From the NCBI RefSeq assembly GCF_005503555.1, contig NZ_SCNG01000003.1:248001-312000 (forward strand): a stretch of 64,000 nt of DNA, given 5' to 3'. Each line of letters opens with the position of its first letter. Position 1 is the first letter of the stretch. The DNA comes from Rudaea sp. 3F27F6 (GTDB lineage: Bacteria > Pseudomonadota > Gammaproteobacteria > Xanthomonadales > Rhodanobacteraceae). Positions 27,787 to 36,800 of this stretch are shown here, piece by piece. Below the pieces are notes generated by a model. The model searched no databases, was not told the DNA's origin, and saw only the letters and a program-made list of their open reading frames with translations. Made by a program: the position numbers and the translations under genes.

Positions 27787-29763
27787 ATGAACTTCTTCGA
27801 GCAGCAAAACCGCGCCCGCACGCAGACGCGTCGCATGCTCGTATTGTTCGTGCTCGCGGTCGTCTGCATCGTCGCCGCCGTCGATCTGGTCGTCATGGTC
27901 GCGTTCGGCGCGACGGGCAACGGCCATCGACAGGCCTATCGCGCGGCCGCCTCGCCGCAGACCGGCGTGCTCATCACGACCACTCTGATTGTGCTCGCGG
28001 TGATCGGCGGCGCGATGCTGTACAAGATTTCGACTCTGCGTGCCGGCGGCGGCGTGGTCGCGCGCCAGCTCGGTGCGACTTTGATCGATCCTCACGATCC
28101 GGTCATTGCCGCAAACTTTGCCTACAAGCGCCTGCGCAACGTCGTTGAGGAAATCGCGATCGCTTCGGGCGTGCCGGTGCCAGAGATCTACGTCCTCGAA
28201 GACGAGCCCGGGATCAACGCCTTCGCCTCGGGCTACACGCCTTCCGATGCTGCGGTGACGGTGACCCGCGGCTGTCTCGACAAGCTCACGCGCGACGAAC
28301 TACAAGGCGTGATCGCGCACGAGTTCAGCCACGTGCTCAACGGCGACATGCGCCTCAACATCCGCCTTATGGGCGTGCTGTTCGGCATCCTCGTCATCGG
28401 CATCGTCGGCAGCAAGATGCTGCAGTGGAGCGGGCGCAGCCGCGACTCGAACTGGCAGGTGTTCATCGGCATCGGCCTTCTCGTTATCGGCTCGATCGGC
28501 CTGTTCTTCGGCCGCCTGATCAAGGCCGGCGTTTCGCGCCAGCGCGAATACCTCGCCGATGCCTCGGCCGTGCAGTTCACGCGCCAGTCGCAGGGCATCG
28601 CGGGCGCGTTGAAGAAGATCGCCGGCCTCGCTGAAGGCTCGAAGCTGCAGACGCCGGAAAAAGAAGAAGCCGCACACATGTTCTTCGGCGACGGCATCGG
28701 CTACTCGGCGCTGTTCGCCACGCATCCGCCGCTGCACAAGCGCATCCTCGCCATCGATCCGCGTTTCGATCCGCGCGAACTCGAGGAAATCGCCAAGGCC
28801 TGGAGTACGCCGGTCGAGGCGGTCGACGCCGAAGGCTCCGACGTTTCGATCAGCGGTCTTGCGCCCGCCGGCAGCGCGCGCAGCCGCGACGAAAGCGCGC
28901 CGCCGGCGGACGCACTGCCGCAGGCCGGCGCGGCGATCGCGCTGACGCCGAAGAAAGTCGTCACCCAGGTCGCGCACCCCGGTTCGGACGACTACCGCAC
29001 CGCGAACGCGATCCACACGACGATCGACGACGCCCTGCGCGCATTCGCCTACTCGGCCGAGCGCGCGCCGCAGGTCGTGCTCGCGCTGGCGCTCGATGCG
29101 GGAGCCGAAGTGCGCGCCAAACAGCTCGCCCTGGTCGAGAAGTACTTCGGTGCGGAAACGCGCGCCGGCATCGAGGAAATCGCCGCCGACATCGCCAACC
29201 TGCACCCGATGCAGCGCCTGCCGCTCGCCCAGCTTGCGTTCCCGGCGCTGCGCCGGCGCACGCGCGGGGAACTGCAGACCTTCCTGATCGTGCTGCGTCA
29301 GCTCACTCAGGCGGACGGACGCGTGCAACTCGAAGAGTACTGCTTGGCGAAGCTGGTCTCGCTACAGGTGATCGAGGCGCTCGATCCGTCGAAGACGAAT
29401 CCGGTCGGCACCGGCAAGCTGACCGAATGCGTCGCCGAAATCTCCAGCGTCGTCGCCATCGTCGCGCGCTACGGCAGCGACGATGCCGCCGAAGCGATGC
29501 GCGCCTTCAAACTCGGCATGCACGAAGTGCTGCCCGACGCGCGCACCGACTACGCGCCGCCCGAGGATTTCGTGCGCATTCTCGACCTCGCCCTGCCGAA
29601 GCTCGACCGGCTTATGCCGGTCGGCAAGGAACTGCTCGTGCGCGGCCTCACCCGCGCGATCGGCGCAGACGGCATGGTCAGCGTCGCCGAAGCCGAACTG
29701 CTGCGCACCGTCTGTGCGGCATTGCATTGTCCGCTGCCGCCGCAGCTTGAGCAGGTCATGTGA
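27787..29763 (+). CDS. HtpX-like M48 membrane metalloprotease with C-terminal extension
   Basis: 658 residues. Two N-terminal membrane helices (LVLFVLAVVCIVAAVDLVVMV, GVLITTTLIVLAVIGGAMLY) precede the protease domain. Zinc site: HEFSHVLNGD (HExxH) with the third ligand Glu in REYLADASAVQF. Two more hydrophobic segments flank it (LFGILVIGIVGSKM, VFIGIGLLVIGSIGLFF). The domain ends FATHPPLHKRILAIDP. The last 300 residues are not part of HtpX. They contain two acidic, helical ADGxVxxxE-type motifs (TQADGRVQLEEY, IGADGMVSVAEAEL) that resemble TerB-like domains. HtpX-type proteases remove misfolded membrane proteins. It is co-directional with lemA, 106 bases downstream. Confidence 0.88.
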   Translation: MNFFEQQNRARTQTRRMLVLFVLAVVCIVAAVDLVVMVAFGATGNGHRQAYRAAASPQTGVLITTTLIVLAVIGGAMLYKISTLRAGGGVVARQLGATLIDPHDPVIAANFAYKRLRNVVEEIAIASGVPVPEIYVLEDEPGINAFASGYTPSDAAVTVTRGCLDKLTRDELQGVIAHEFSHVLNGDMRLNIRLMGVLFGILVIGIVGSKMLQWSGRSRDSNWQVFIGIGLLVIGSIGLFFGRLIKAGVSRQREYLADASAVQFTRQSQGIAGALKKIAGLAEGSKLQTPEKEEAAHMFFGDGIGYSALFATHPPLHKRILAIDPRFDPRELEEIAKAWSTPVEAVDAEGSDVSISGLAPAGSARSRDESAPPADALPQAGAAIALTPKKVVTQVAHPGSDDYRTANAIHTTIDDALRAFAYSAERAPQVVLALALDAGAEVRAKQLALVEKYFGAETRAGIEEIAADIANLHPMQRLPLAQLAFPALRRRTRGELQTFLIVLRQLTQADGRVQLEEYCLAKLVSLQVIEALDPSKTNPVGTGKLTECVAEISSVVAIVARYGSDDAAEAMRAFKLGMHEVLPDARTDYAPPEDFVRILDLALPKLDRLMPVGKELLVRGLTRAIGADGMVSVAEAELLRTVCAALHCPLPPQLEQVM

Positions 29764-29910
29764 GTGACTTGGTGACGTGAGTTTGTTTCTTTGCGGCGCT
29801 TGGGTTTAGTTCCTGATTCCTTATTCCTCATTCCGCGTCTGGCAGATATCTTGTTTCTTGTTTTTGTGCTCGTCATTCCTGCGGAAGCAGGAATCTAGCT
29901 CTTGTCTTCG

Positions 29911-30600
29911 CTCGTCATTCCCGCGCGCTCTTAGCGGGAATCCAGCGACTTTGCTTTTTGCTTTTCTTTAAGAGCAAGGCTTCCACTCGCCCTCCGGGCG
30001 AGCGGGTAACTTTCTTCGCTTGTGCAAAGAAAGTCATCAAAGAAACACACCCCAGAACATTGCGCCCTTCGGGCTCCTGCCCGAAGGGTCCGCGCCATCG
30101 GCCGGGTTCCGCTAATTACACATCCGTGTGCAATAGCGGAATCGGCGCGATCCATCGCGCCGACCCTGCGGGCCTTATCGACCGCTGCCGCCGCAATGTA
30201 ATGGGGACCAGGAGAAGCAGGAGCAGCGCGCATCGTGCGCGCCCAAGCAACGGCCGTCTTCGTAGGTGGCGGCTTTTGATCCGTCTTTTGATCTCGGGTC
30301 CCCGTCAGCCGCGGCGAGGGCATGACGGAATCGCCCGTAGGGTCGCGCGCAGGATGCGCGCGAGTTCGCGAATGGACACGGATGTCCATCGAGCGAACCC
30401 CGGCATGACCTCGCGAACCCGGAGCGCGTAGCGCGAAGGGCGCGGCTCCCGAGGTGTGTTCTCTTTGGTTACTTTCTCTTGCACAAGCAAGAGAAAGTGA
30501 CCCGCTCGTCCGCAGGACGAGTGGAAGCTCTGTTCTTAAAACACAAAAGAACCAAAGCAAAGTCGCTGGATTCCCGCTAAGAGCACGCGGGAATGACGAG
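29911..30600. repeat. 690-bp element with about 140-bp terminal inverted repeats
   Basis: The left arm (29911-30052) begins CTCGTCATTCCCGCGCG and ends AAAGAAACACACC. The right arm (30452-30600) is its complement, beginning GGTGTGTTCTCTTTGG and ending CGCGGGAATGACGAG. Each arm contains its own hairpins (TTTCTTCGCTTGTGCAAAGAAA; CTCGTCCGCAGGACGAG). The 400-bp interior has further palindromes (CCCTTCGGGCTCCTGCCCGAAGGG). Open frames in it are Arg-rich and unconvincing, with no transposase. It occupies the gap between the M48 protease and dolP. It looks like a non-autonomous mobile or REP-like element. Bases 29764-29910 hold only AT-richer spacer and a related short hairpin. Confidence 0.75.
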
Positions 30601-30648
30601 CAAAAAGCCTGAATGGCCGGCCGCCACCGCCGAACCAAAAAGCCCCCG

Positions 30649-31251
30649 TCAGCCGTTCGTATACTCAAACACCTTCACCACCTTGGCCACCCCCGCGACA
30701 TTGCGCGCAATATCGGCCACGGCGTCGGCTTCCTCACGACTGACCAGTCCCATCAGGTAGACCACGTTGTTGACCGTGGTCACGTTGACTCGGCTCGGGT
30801 CGAAGTCCTTGATGCTGGTGATGTTGAGCAGGGCGGTTTTCACGCGCGCGGTCATCGTGTTATCGGCGCGGCGGTGCCAGAAGCCGATCGGGTCGTCGGT
30901 GACTTCGATCTCGTTGACCACGCGCTTGATGCCGTCGAGGTGTTCGACGAGCGTTTGCGCGCGCTGCTTGAGTTCGACGCTGCCGACTTGGCCGCAGAGC
31001 AGCAGGCTGCCGTTGTAGACGACGCTGTGCACGAAGTTGCCGTCGCTGACGAAGGCCTTGTCGCGGTTGATCGCGTCGCCCGCGCGCAGCGCAAGGCGGC
31101 GGTCGTCGAATACGGTGCTGGCGTCGCGGCGGTCGTGGGCCACGCCGACGCCGGCGGCCACGCCTGCGCCGGCCACGGCGAGCAGGCAGCCCTGTAGCAG
31201 CGGCACGGCGATGAGGAGAAGAAATACAGTTTTATACAATGCGCGATTCAT
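30649..31251 (-). CDS. dolP: BON-domain outer-membrane lipoprotein DolP (YraP)
   Basis: 200-residue lipoprotein. The signal peptide ends in the lipobox LLQGC. Two BON domains follow (about 45-120 LRAGDAINRDKAFVSDGNF...VYNGSLLLCGQV and 125-195 MTARVKTALLNI...VVYLMGLVSREEADAV), which bind anionic phospholipid at the division site in Escherichia coli DolP. The ATG at 31251 is preferred over a GTG at 31260. It lies with yraN, lpoA and rsmI as in enterics, but diaA is absent here. It supports outer-membrane integrity. Confidence 0.92.
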   Translation of the reverse strand: MNRALYKTVFLLLIAVPLLQGCLLAVAGAGVAAGVGVAHDRRDASTVFDDRRLALRAGDAINRDKAFVSDGNFVHSVVYNGSLLLCGQVGSVELKQRAQTLVEHLDGIKRVVNEIEVTDDPIGFWHRRADNTMTARVKTALLNITSIKDFDPSRVNVTTVNNVVYLMGLVSREEADAVADIARNVAGVAKVVKVFEYTNG

Positions 31252-31319
31252 GGCGGGCACGATGGAGAGCGGTCGATACGGTTGCGCGTCGGCGGTGACT
31301 CACGGCTGAATACGCGCCG

Positions 31320-31697
31320 TCACCATGCTTCGAAGGCATGGCGCGTCCAGTCGAAGGCCGGCTGCTGCGGCGAGCCGCTGCAGCCGATCACATCGAAGCG
31401 GCAGGGCAGTCCGGCGAACCGCGCGTGCGTCTGCAGAAAAACCTGCGCGGTCTGCACCAGCTTGCGCTGCTTCGCGGGTCCGACCGAGGCAGTGCCGCCG
31501 CCGCGGCTCGCGTCGTCGCGGTAGCGCACCTCGACGAAGACGAGCATGTCGCCGCCGCGTGCGCTCCGATCGAGGACGATCAAGTCGATCTCGCCGTAGC
31601 GGCAATGAAAATTGCGTGCGACGAGTTCGAGCTTGGCCCTCTGCAGATGCGCGAGCGCGGCGCTTTCCCAGAGTTCGCCGATCGCGCGGGCGGTCAT
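31320..31697 (-). CDS. yraN: YraN family (UPF0102) putative endonuclease
   Basis: 125 residues, typical length. Signatures: GELWESAALAHLQR (usual GxxxExxAxxyL), ELVARNFHCRYGEIDLIVLD with the Glu-Ile-Asp of a restriction-endonuclease-like fold, and LVFVEVRYR, where the motif is usually FVEVK-R. The function is unproven in most bacteria. The start lies 13 bases after the lpoA stop, so it is in the lpoA transcript. Confidence 0.92.
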   Translation of the reverse strand: MTARAIGELWESAALAHLQRAKLELVARNFHCRYGEIDLIVLDRSARGGDMLVFVEVRYRDDASRGGGTASVGPAKQRKLVQTAQVFLQTHARFAGLPCRFDVIGCSGSPQQPAFDWTRHAFEAW

Positions 31698-31710
31698 GCG
31701 CCGATCGCGC

Positions 31711-33552
31711 TCAGGGCGTCGGCGGATTGCTGATCGTCAGGCTGCCGCTGACCGGAGTGGCGACGCCGTCGGCAAAGCGCGCCCAGGTGAGCAGGCGCTG
31801 GATGCGTCCCGAGCCGTCGTTGCTGAGCTGGCCCGTGGCGCCGGGCAGATAGGCGTCGCGCCGCTGACTCATCCAGTCGAGGTACGGCGCCAGCGCGTAG
31901 GCGTCCATGCCCATCGCGAACAGGCGTGCGCCGGCACCGCGTGCGCTTTCCAGCGAGTTGGCGACGTCGCCGTGCTTGGGCAGGCCGACGACGGCGTCGA
32001 ACAGCCACGGCGCATCGCAGAATTCGACGCCGTCGAGATCGCGGTCCATGCCGGGATTGGTCAGGCCGCCGAAGATGTGCGAGGTGGCGAAGATCGGCAG
32101 GTTCGCATAGCCGGCGAGTTTGATCTGCGGCACGAGCAGGCGCGCCTGCTGCGGCAGCATGCTGATGAAGACGCCGGTGTTGGCGAAGCTCGCCGTGTCG
32201 GCGGGCGCCGGTGTCGTCGGCGGCGGCGCGGCGATGCTCTGCGCGGGCAAGCCGGCCAGCGCGCTACGCACGTTCGCGGAAAAATTCAGTTCGCCGCTCT
32301 TCAGGCGCGTCTCGCCGAGGATGCTGCCGTGGCCCGCTTCGAACTGGGCGCGGAACGCGGCGGCGGCGCGTTCGGCCCAGTCGGTGTCCGCGGCGATGAT
32401 CGCGGCATGGGTGATGCCGCGGTCGAGCAGATGCTGCGCGGCCTGTGCGCCTTCGGTGTCGGGGTTGAGGCCGAACGCGGCGCTGCCGGGCGGTGGGGTC
32501 TCGCCGCGCTCGGGCAGATTGAGCGCGAGCACGGGCGCGGGCAGCGGGTTCTGCGCGAACACGGCGGAAACCGCGTCGCGGCGCAGCGGTCCGATGACGC
32601 GGTCGGCGCCTTCGGCGATCGCGCGCTGGTAGGCGGCGACCGCATCGGCCGCGCTGTTGCCGGCGTCGTAGACGCGCAGTTCCGGACGCGGCGTATGCGT
32701 GTCGGAGAAGTATGCAGCGAAAACGCCGTCGCGCACCGGCTGCGCGACGGCCTTGAGCTGACCCTCGATCGGCAGCAGCAGGGCGATCGCGCGCGCGGGA
32801 CGGTAGCCTTCGCCGTTCACCGCCTGTCCGGCGCCGAGCGTACCGACCGGTTGGCCCGGCTGGTCGATGGTCTGCGGCAGGGCTTGTCCGGCCGAGCGCA
32901 GCGCCTGGTCGATGTACGCACGCAGCGCGTCGCCGGGCAGCAGGGACGTGCCTTGCTGCTTCAGCGTTTCGGCGCCGAGGCTCGCAAGCGTGGCGACGAT
33001 CTGCGCTTCGTTCTGTTCGCGGTCCTTGCCCTGCAGCGACGGATTGAGCGCGAGGCGCGTGCGCGCGCTGCCGAGTGCGTCGCCAGTGAGTGCTTGCGCG
33101 CGCGCGCGCAACTCGAACGCGCGTAGGCGCAGCGGTCGCGGCAATGCGGAGTCGTCGAAAGTGAGCAGAGTCAGCGCGCGCTGCGCGTCTTTCTTCGACA
33201 GCGCGACTTCGGCTTCGAGCAGGTCGAGTCGCGGCTGCTCCGTTTCGGGCAGGCGGCGCGCCTTGACGCCGTCGAGCGCCCAGGCCACGGCGTTAAGATT
33301 GCCTTCCTCGCGGAACGCTTCGGCCGCGCGCAAACGGTAGTGGTCGCGGTACTCGCGGTCGTTGTCGGCGATGTCCATGAAGGCCCGGCCGGCACGGTCG
33401 AACTCGCCGTTCTTGTACCAGTGCTCGGCATCGGTCGCCGCGGGAACATTGTCGCTATTGCCGGTCGTGCCGAGTTCGGCACAGCCGGCGAGCAGGAATG
33501 CGAGGCCGATGGCGGCGAAAAGAAGACGCGAGGCGCGGCTCGTCGTGCGCAT
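31711..33552 (-). CDS. lpoA: Outer-membrane lipoprotein LpoA, activator of PBP1A
   Basis: 613 residues, close to the usual size. The signal peptide ends in the lipobox FLLAGC. The N-terminal half is a TPR-like helical array (EHWYKNGEFDRAGRAFMDIA, YRLRAAEAFREEGN). The C-terminal half is a periplasmic-binding-protein type I fold (ARAIALLLPIEGQLKAVAQPV, ADRVIGPLRRDAV, GITHAAIIAADTDWAERAAAAF). LpoA reaches through the peptidoglycan to stimulate the bifunctional synthase PBP1A. The ATG at 33552 follows from the lipoprotein signal. rsmI is divergent, 96 bases away. Confidence 0.9.
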   Translation of the reverse strand: MRTTSRASRLLFAAIGLAFLLAGCAELGTTGNSDNVPAATDAEHWYKNGEFDRAGRAFMDIADNDREYRDHYRLRAAEAFREEGNLNAVAWALDGVKARRLPETEQPRLDLLEAEVALSKKDAQRALTLLTFDDSALPRPLRLRAFELRARAQALTGDALGSARTRLALNPSLQGKDREQNEAQIVATLASLGAETLKQQGTSLLPGDALRAYIDQALRSAGQALPQTIDQPGQPVGTLGAGQAVNGEGYRPARAIALLLPIEGQLKAVAQPVRDGVFAAYFSDTHTPRPELRVYDAGNSAADAVAAYQRAIAEGADRVIGPLRRDAVSAVFAQNPLPAPVLALNLPERGETPPPGSAAFGLNPDTEGAQAAQHLLDRGITHAAIIAADTDWAERAAAAFRAQFEAGHGSILGETRLKSGELNFSANVRSALAGLPAQSIAAPPPTTPAPADTASFANTGVFISMLPQQARLLVPQIKLAGYANLPIFATSHIFGGLTNPGMDRDLDGVEFCDAPWLFDAVVGLPKHGDVANSLESARGAGARLFAMGMDAYALAPYLDWMSQRRDAYLPGATGQLSNDGSGRIQRLLTWARFADGVATPVSGSLTISNPPTP

Positions 33553-33648
33553 GAAGAAGTCCGTCGGGAATCCGCGCGCATGATAGCGGAAGCGCGGTGG
33601 CGGCTGCTGCGCTGCGGCTACACTATGGCACGGATCACAAGGTGGACG

Positions 33649-34500
33649 ATGAACAAGCACGACGCCAACCCGGCCGCAGGCGCAGGCATGCTCTTCGTCG
33701 TTGCGACGCCGATCGGCAATCTCGACGATTTGACGCCGCGCGCGCGCGCGACGCTCGCCGCGGTCGATTTGATCGCCGCCGAGGACACGCGCCACAGTGC
33801 GGCGCTGCTGCGCCACCACGGCATCGCCACGCACTGCGTCGCTTTGCATGAGCACAACGAGCGCGAGGCCAGCGCCGATCTGGTGCGCCAGATCCAGGCC
33901 GGAAAGCGCATCGCCCTGATCAGCGACGCGGGCACGCCGCTGGTCAGCGACCCCGGCTACCGCCTCGTGCGTGCGGCGCGCGAAGCGGGCGTCGCCGTAT
34001 CGCCGATTCCGGGTGCCTGCGCGGCGATCGCCGCCTTGTCGGCGGCCGGGTTGCCGTCCGACCGATTCGTGTTCGAGGGCTTTCTTGCAGCCAAGTCGGC
34101 CGCACGGCGCGCGCATCTGCAGACGCTACGTGCGGAAACGCGCACGCTGATTTTCTACGAGTCGAGCCACCGCATCGTCGAGATGCTGCGCGATCTCCTC
34201 GCTGAATTTGGCGAATCGCGCAAGGCGGTGGTCGCGCGTGAGCTGACCAAGCAATTCGAGACCGTGCTCGACGGCACGCTCGGCGAACTCGTGGCGCGCG
34301 TCGAAAGCGATGCCGACCAGCAGCGCGGCGAATTCGTCGTCCTTGTCGAAGGCGCCGACGAGGACGATGCCGCGGCACGTCTGGTCGAAGGCCAGCGCGT
34401 CTATCGGATTCTGAGCGCCGAGCTGCCGCCGAGCCGCGCGGCCAAGATCGCCGCCGAGATCACCGGCGCGCCGCGCAAGCTGCTCTACCTGCAGGACTAA
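33649..34500 (+). CDS. rsmI: 16S rRNA (cytidine-1402 2'-O) methyltransferase RsmI
   Basis: 283 residues. It methylates the ribose of C1402 in 16S rRNA with SAM. Family motifs: FVVATPIGNLDDLTPRA, AEDTRHSAALLRHH, LISDAGTPLVSDPGYRLV, PIPGACAAIAALSAAGLPSD, FEGFLAAK, FYESSHRIVEML. The ATG at 33649 has GGTGG upstream. The last codons overlap the convergent receptor gene by four bases. Confidence 0.96.
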   Translation: MNKHDANPAAGAGMLFVVATPIGNLDDLTPRARATLAAVDLIAAEDTRHSAALLRHHGIATHCVALHEHNEREASADLVRQIQAGKRIALISDAGTPLVSDPGYRLVRAAREAGVAVSPIPGACAAIAALSAAGLPSDRFVFEGFLAAKSAARRAHLQTLRAETRTLIFYESSHRIVEMLRDLLAEFGESRKAVVARELTKQFETVLDGTLGELVARVESDADQQRGEFVVLVEGADEDDAAARLVEGQRVYRILSAELPPSRAAKIAAEITGAPRKLLYLQD

Positions 34501-36728
34501 TACGATACGCGCAGGGTCAGGGACGCATTCGCCGGCGTGCCGTAGTACGTGTTGTCGTACTGGTCGAGCACGTAGTACTTCTTGTCGAATAGGTTGTTGG
34601 CATTGAGCTGCAGCGAAACGTTCGGGCTGAACTGATAGCGCGCCATCAACGACACCTGGGCCAGACCGCCCTGCTGCAATATCTGGCCGCCGCGCGGCGA
34701 GCTGACAAAGGTGCTGCTCGCCGATTGCCAGTTGATGCCGCCGCCGAGAGCGAGGCCCTCCATCCAGCTTTTCGGCGTCCACGTGACGAAAGTGCGCACC
34801 AGGGTGCCCGGAATAAAGGTGCGCACGGGTTGTCCCGTGCCGTCGTGTATAAGCGTGCGCGACCAGCCGAAGGAACCTTGCCATTCTTCGCTGAAGCGGC
34901 CGGCGAGCTCGAACTCGAAACCACGCGACCGCGTGCCGTCGATGGCGCGCGACGCTTGCGAGCCGTCCGGCAGCAGCACCGGCGCGCCGGTGACCGGGTC
35001 GAACACCGGTCCGGCGACGTTGTTCTGCAGAGTCTCGAACAGGGTCAGCGAACTAGTGAGCCGGCCGTTGAAGTGTTCGCCCTTGACGCCGAGTTCGACG
35101 CTGCGGCCGTTGATCGGATCGAGATAGTGGCCGTTGACGTCGCGGCTGTTCTGCGGCTTGAAGATGCCGGTGTAGCTCGCGAACACCGAGTAGTGCTCGC
35201 CGACGTCGTAGACCAGGCCGGCATACGGAATGGTCTTCTTGAAGTCGTAGTTGGAAAGATTGGGCGTGTCGTAGAGATAGAACGAATCGACTTTCCACGT
35301 CGCGTAGCGCGCGCCGACGATCCACTTCAGCGAATCGGCGAGGGAGAAGCGCGCCGCCGCGTAATATCCGTTCTGCGTCGTGCGAATATCGCTGAGCGGC
35401 GTGCCTTGCGCGGCGAAGTTCGGGCGCGGATACGAGCCATCCCATTTGAGGAAATTGCCGACGGGGGTGAGTTCGCCCGGATCGAACACGAGACCGGTAT
35501 TGGTCGCGCGCGATCCGTTATAGCCGAGCACGAGTTCGTGCGTGCGCCCGAACAGGTCGAACGGACCCGAGGCATACAGATCGAGAGCGCGCTCGATGAT
35601 GTTCTGGTGATCTGCGTAGGCCGAGGGCTGTAAACCTTCGCCCGTCACCCGGTCGGGAAAACCGGAGACGTAGAACAACTCGCTGTCCTGGCGATAGCGC
35701 CGCCAATTGAGCGAGGCGTGCAGCATCCAGTCGTTGGCGAAGGTCTGGCGCAGTTCGGCGAAGGCGGTCTCGGTGCGCCGGTTCCAGTAGCTCCAGTCGG
35801 GCGCCGTGGTCATTGAGCGCGGCCAATTGGCGAACGTGCCGTCGGCAAAGAACAGCGGAAACGAACCCCAGGTATTCGAGCGCGGCCGGTTGTCCTGGCG
35901 GTCGAAGCCGAGCGAGAGCAGGGTCGACGGGGTCAAATCCCAGTCGACGATGCCGTAGAGCACGCTGGTTTTCTTGTGGTACAGCGCTTGATAGGAATCG
36001 CGATCTTCGTAGACGGCCACGCCGCGCGCGCGCAGGCTGGCATCGGCGTTGAGCGGAACTGTCGCGTCGATTTCGCCGCGCGCATCGTTCCAGGAACCCG
36101 CGGTGAGATCGACCGAGACGGTCGGCGAGCGGCTGTCTGCATGCTTGCGCACGAGGTTGATCGACGCCGCGGGACTGCCCGCGCCGCTCATCAGGCCGGT
36201 CGCACCGCGCACGACTTCGACGCGGTCGTAGAGCGCGGTGTCCAGGGTTTCGTTGATCGATCCGGTATTGAAGTTCGAGATTGCCGGCACGCCGTCGACC
36301 ATCAGGGTGTCGATCAGGAAGCCGCGCGCATAGAACAGCACGCGTTCCGAATCGTAGGCATCCGAATAGATGCCTGCGGTGTTGTCGAGAACCTGGCGCA
36401 GCGACGTGAGATTCTGGTCGTCGAGGCGTTCGCGCGTGATCACCGTGAGCGATTGCGGCGTCTCGCGCGGCGAAAGATTGAGTTTCGTCGCCGCGTTGCT
36501 GTTTCTGACCGCGTATCCGGCCGTATCGTTGCCGGTGACGACGACCGAGTCGAGTTCGACGGTCTTCTTATCGGAATCGTCGGCCGGTACGTTGTTCGCC
36601 GCGGCGGTTTCCGCGGCTGCATCGGCCGAACCGATTGCCGCGGCGAGTGCCAGTGTCAGCGCGGCGGTCCTGCATCGAGGCAGAGCGGGAGGACGGAAAG
36701 CGATAAAACGAAGCAGGGCTGCAGTCAT
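34497..36728 (-). CDS. TonB-dependent ferric-siderophore receptor (FpvA/FhuE-like)
   Basis: 743-residue outer-membrane receptor. A signal peptide (LTLALAAAIGSADA) is followed by a TonB-box-like region and a plug domain (SPRETPQSLTVITRERLDDQ, VLDNTAGIYSDAYDSERVLFYARGF, YDRVEVVRGATGLMSGAGSPAASINLVRK). A 22-strand barrel closes with the terminal aromatic Tyr (SLTLRVSY). The GATGLMSGAGSPAA motif is typical of hydroxamate and pyoverdine-type receptors. It is the last gene of the iron-uptake run, 72 bases after the PepSY gene. The exact siderophore cannot be read from sequence. Confidence 0.93.
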   Translation of the reverse strand: MTAALLRFIAFRPPALPRCRTAALTLALAAAIGSADAAAETAAANNVPADDSDKKTVELDSVVVTGNDTAGYAVRNSNAATKLNLSPRETPQSLTVITRERLDDQNLTSLRQVLDNTAGIYSDAYDSERVLFYARGFLIDTLMVDGVPAISNFNTGSINETLDTALYDRVEVVRGATGLMSGAGSPAASINLVRKHADSRSPTVSVDLTAGSWNDARGEIDATVPLNADASLRARGVAVYEDRDSYQALYHKKTSVLYGIVDWDLTPSTLLSLGFDRQDNRPRSNTWGSFPLFFADGTFANWPRSMTTAPDWSYWNRRTETAFAELRQTFANDWMLHASLNWRRYRQDSELFYVSGFPDRVTGEGLQPSAYADHQNIIERALDLYASGPFDLFGRTHELVLGYNGSRATNTGLVFDPGELTPVGNFLKWDGSYPRPNFAAQGTPLSDIRTTQNGYYAAARFSLADSLKWIVGARYATWKVDSFYLYDTPNLSNYDFKKTIPYAGLVYDVGEHYSVFASYTGIFKPQNSRDVNGHYLDPINGRSVELGVKGEHFNGRLTSSLTLFETLQNNVAGPVFDPVTGAPVLLPDGSQASRAIDGTRSRGFEFELAGRFSEEWQGSFGWSRTLIHDGTGQPVRTFIPGTLVRTFVTWTPKSWMEGLALGGGINWQSASSTFVSSPRGGQILQQGGLAQVSLMARYQFSPNVSLQLNANNLFDKKYYVLDQYDNTYYGTPANASLTLRVSY

Positions 36729-36800
36729 GATCTTGTGGGTCGAGGGGGGAAAGAGGGCGGCCGCGCTATCCGCGGCGTCGGCAGAGTTCGCGCGACGCGA

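Noticed and set aside
29931-30668. 245-codon minus-strand frame and a 157-codon plus-strand frame inside the inverted-repeat element
   Set aside because: Both are made by the repeat itself and lack protein-like features.
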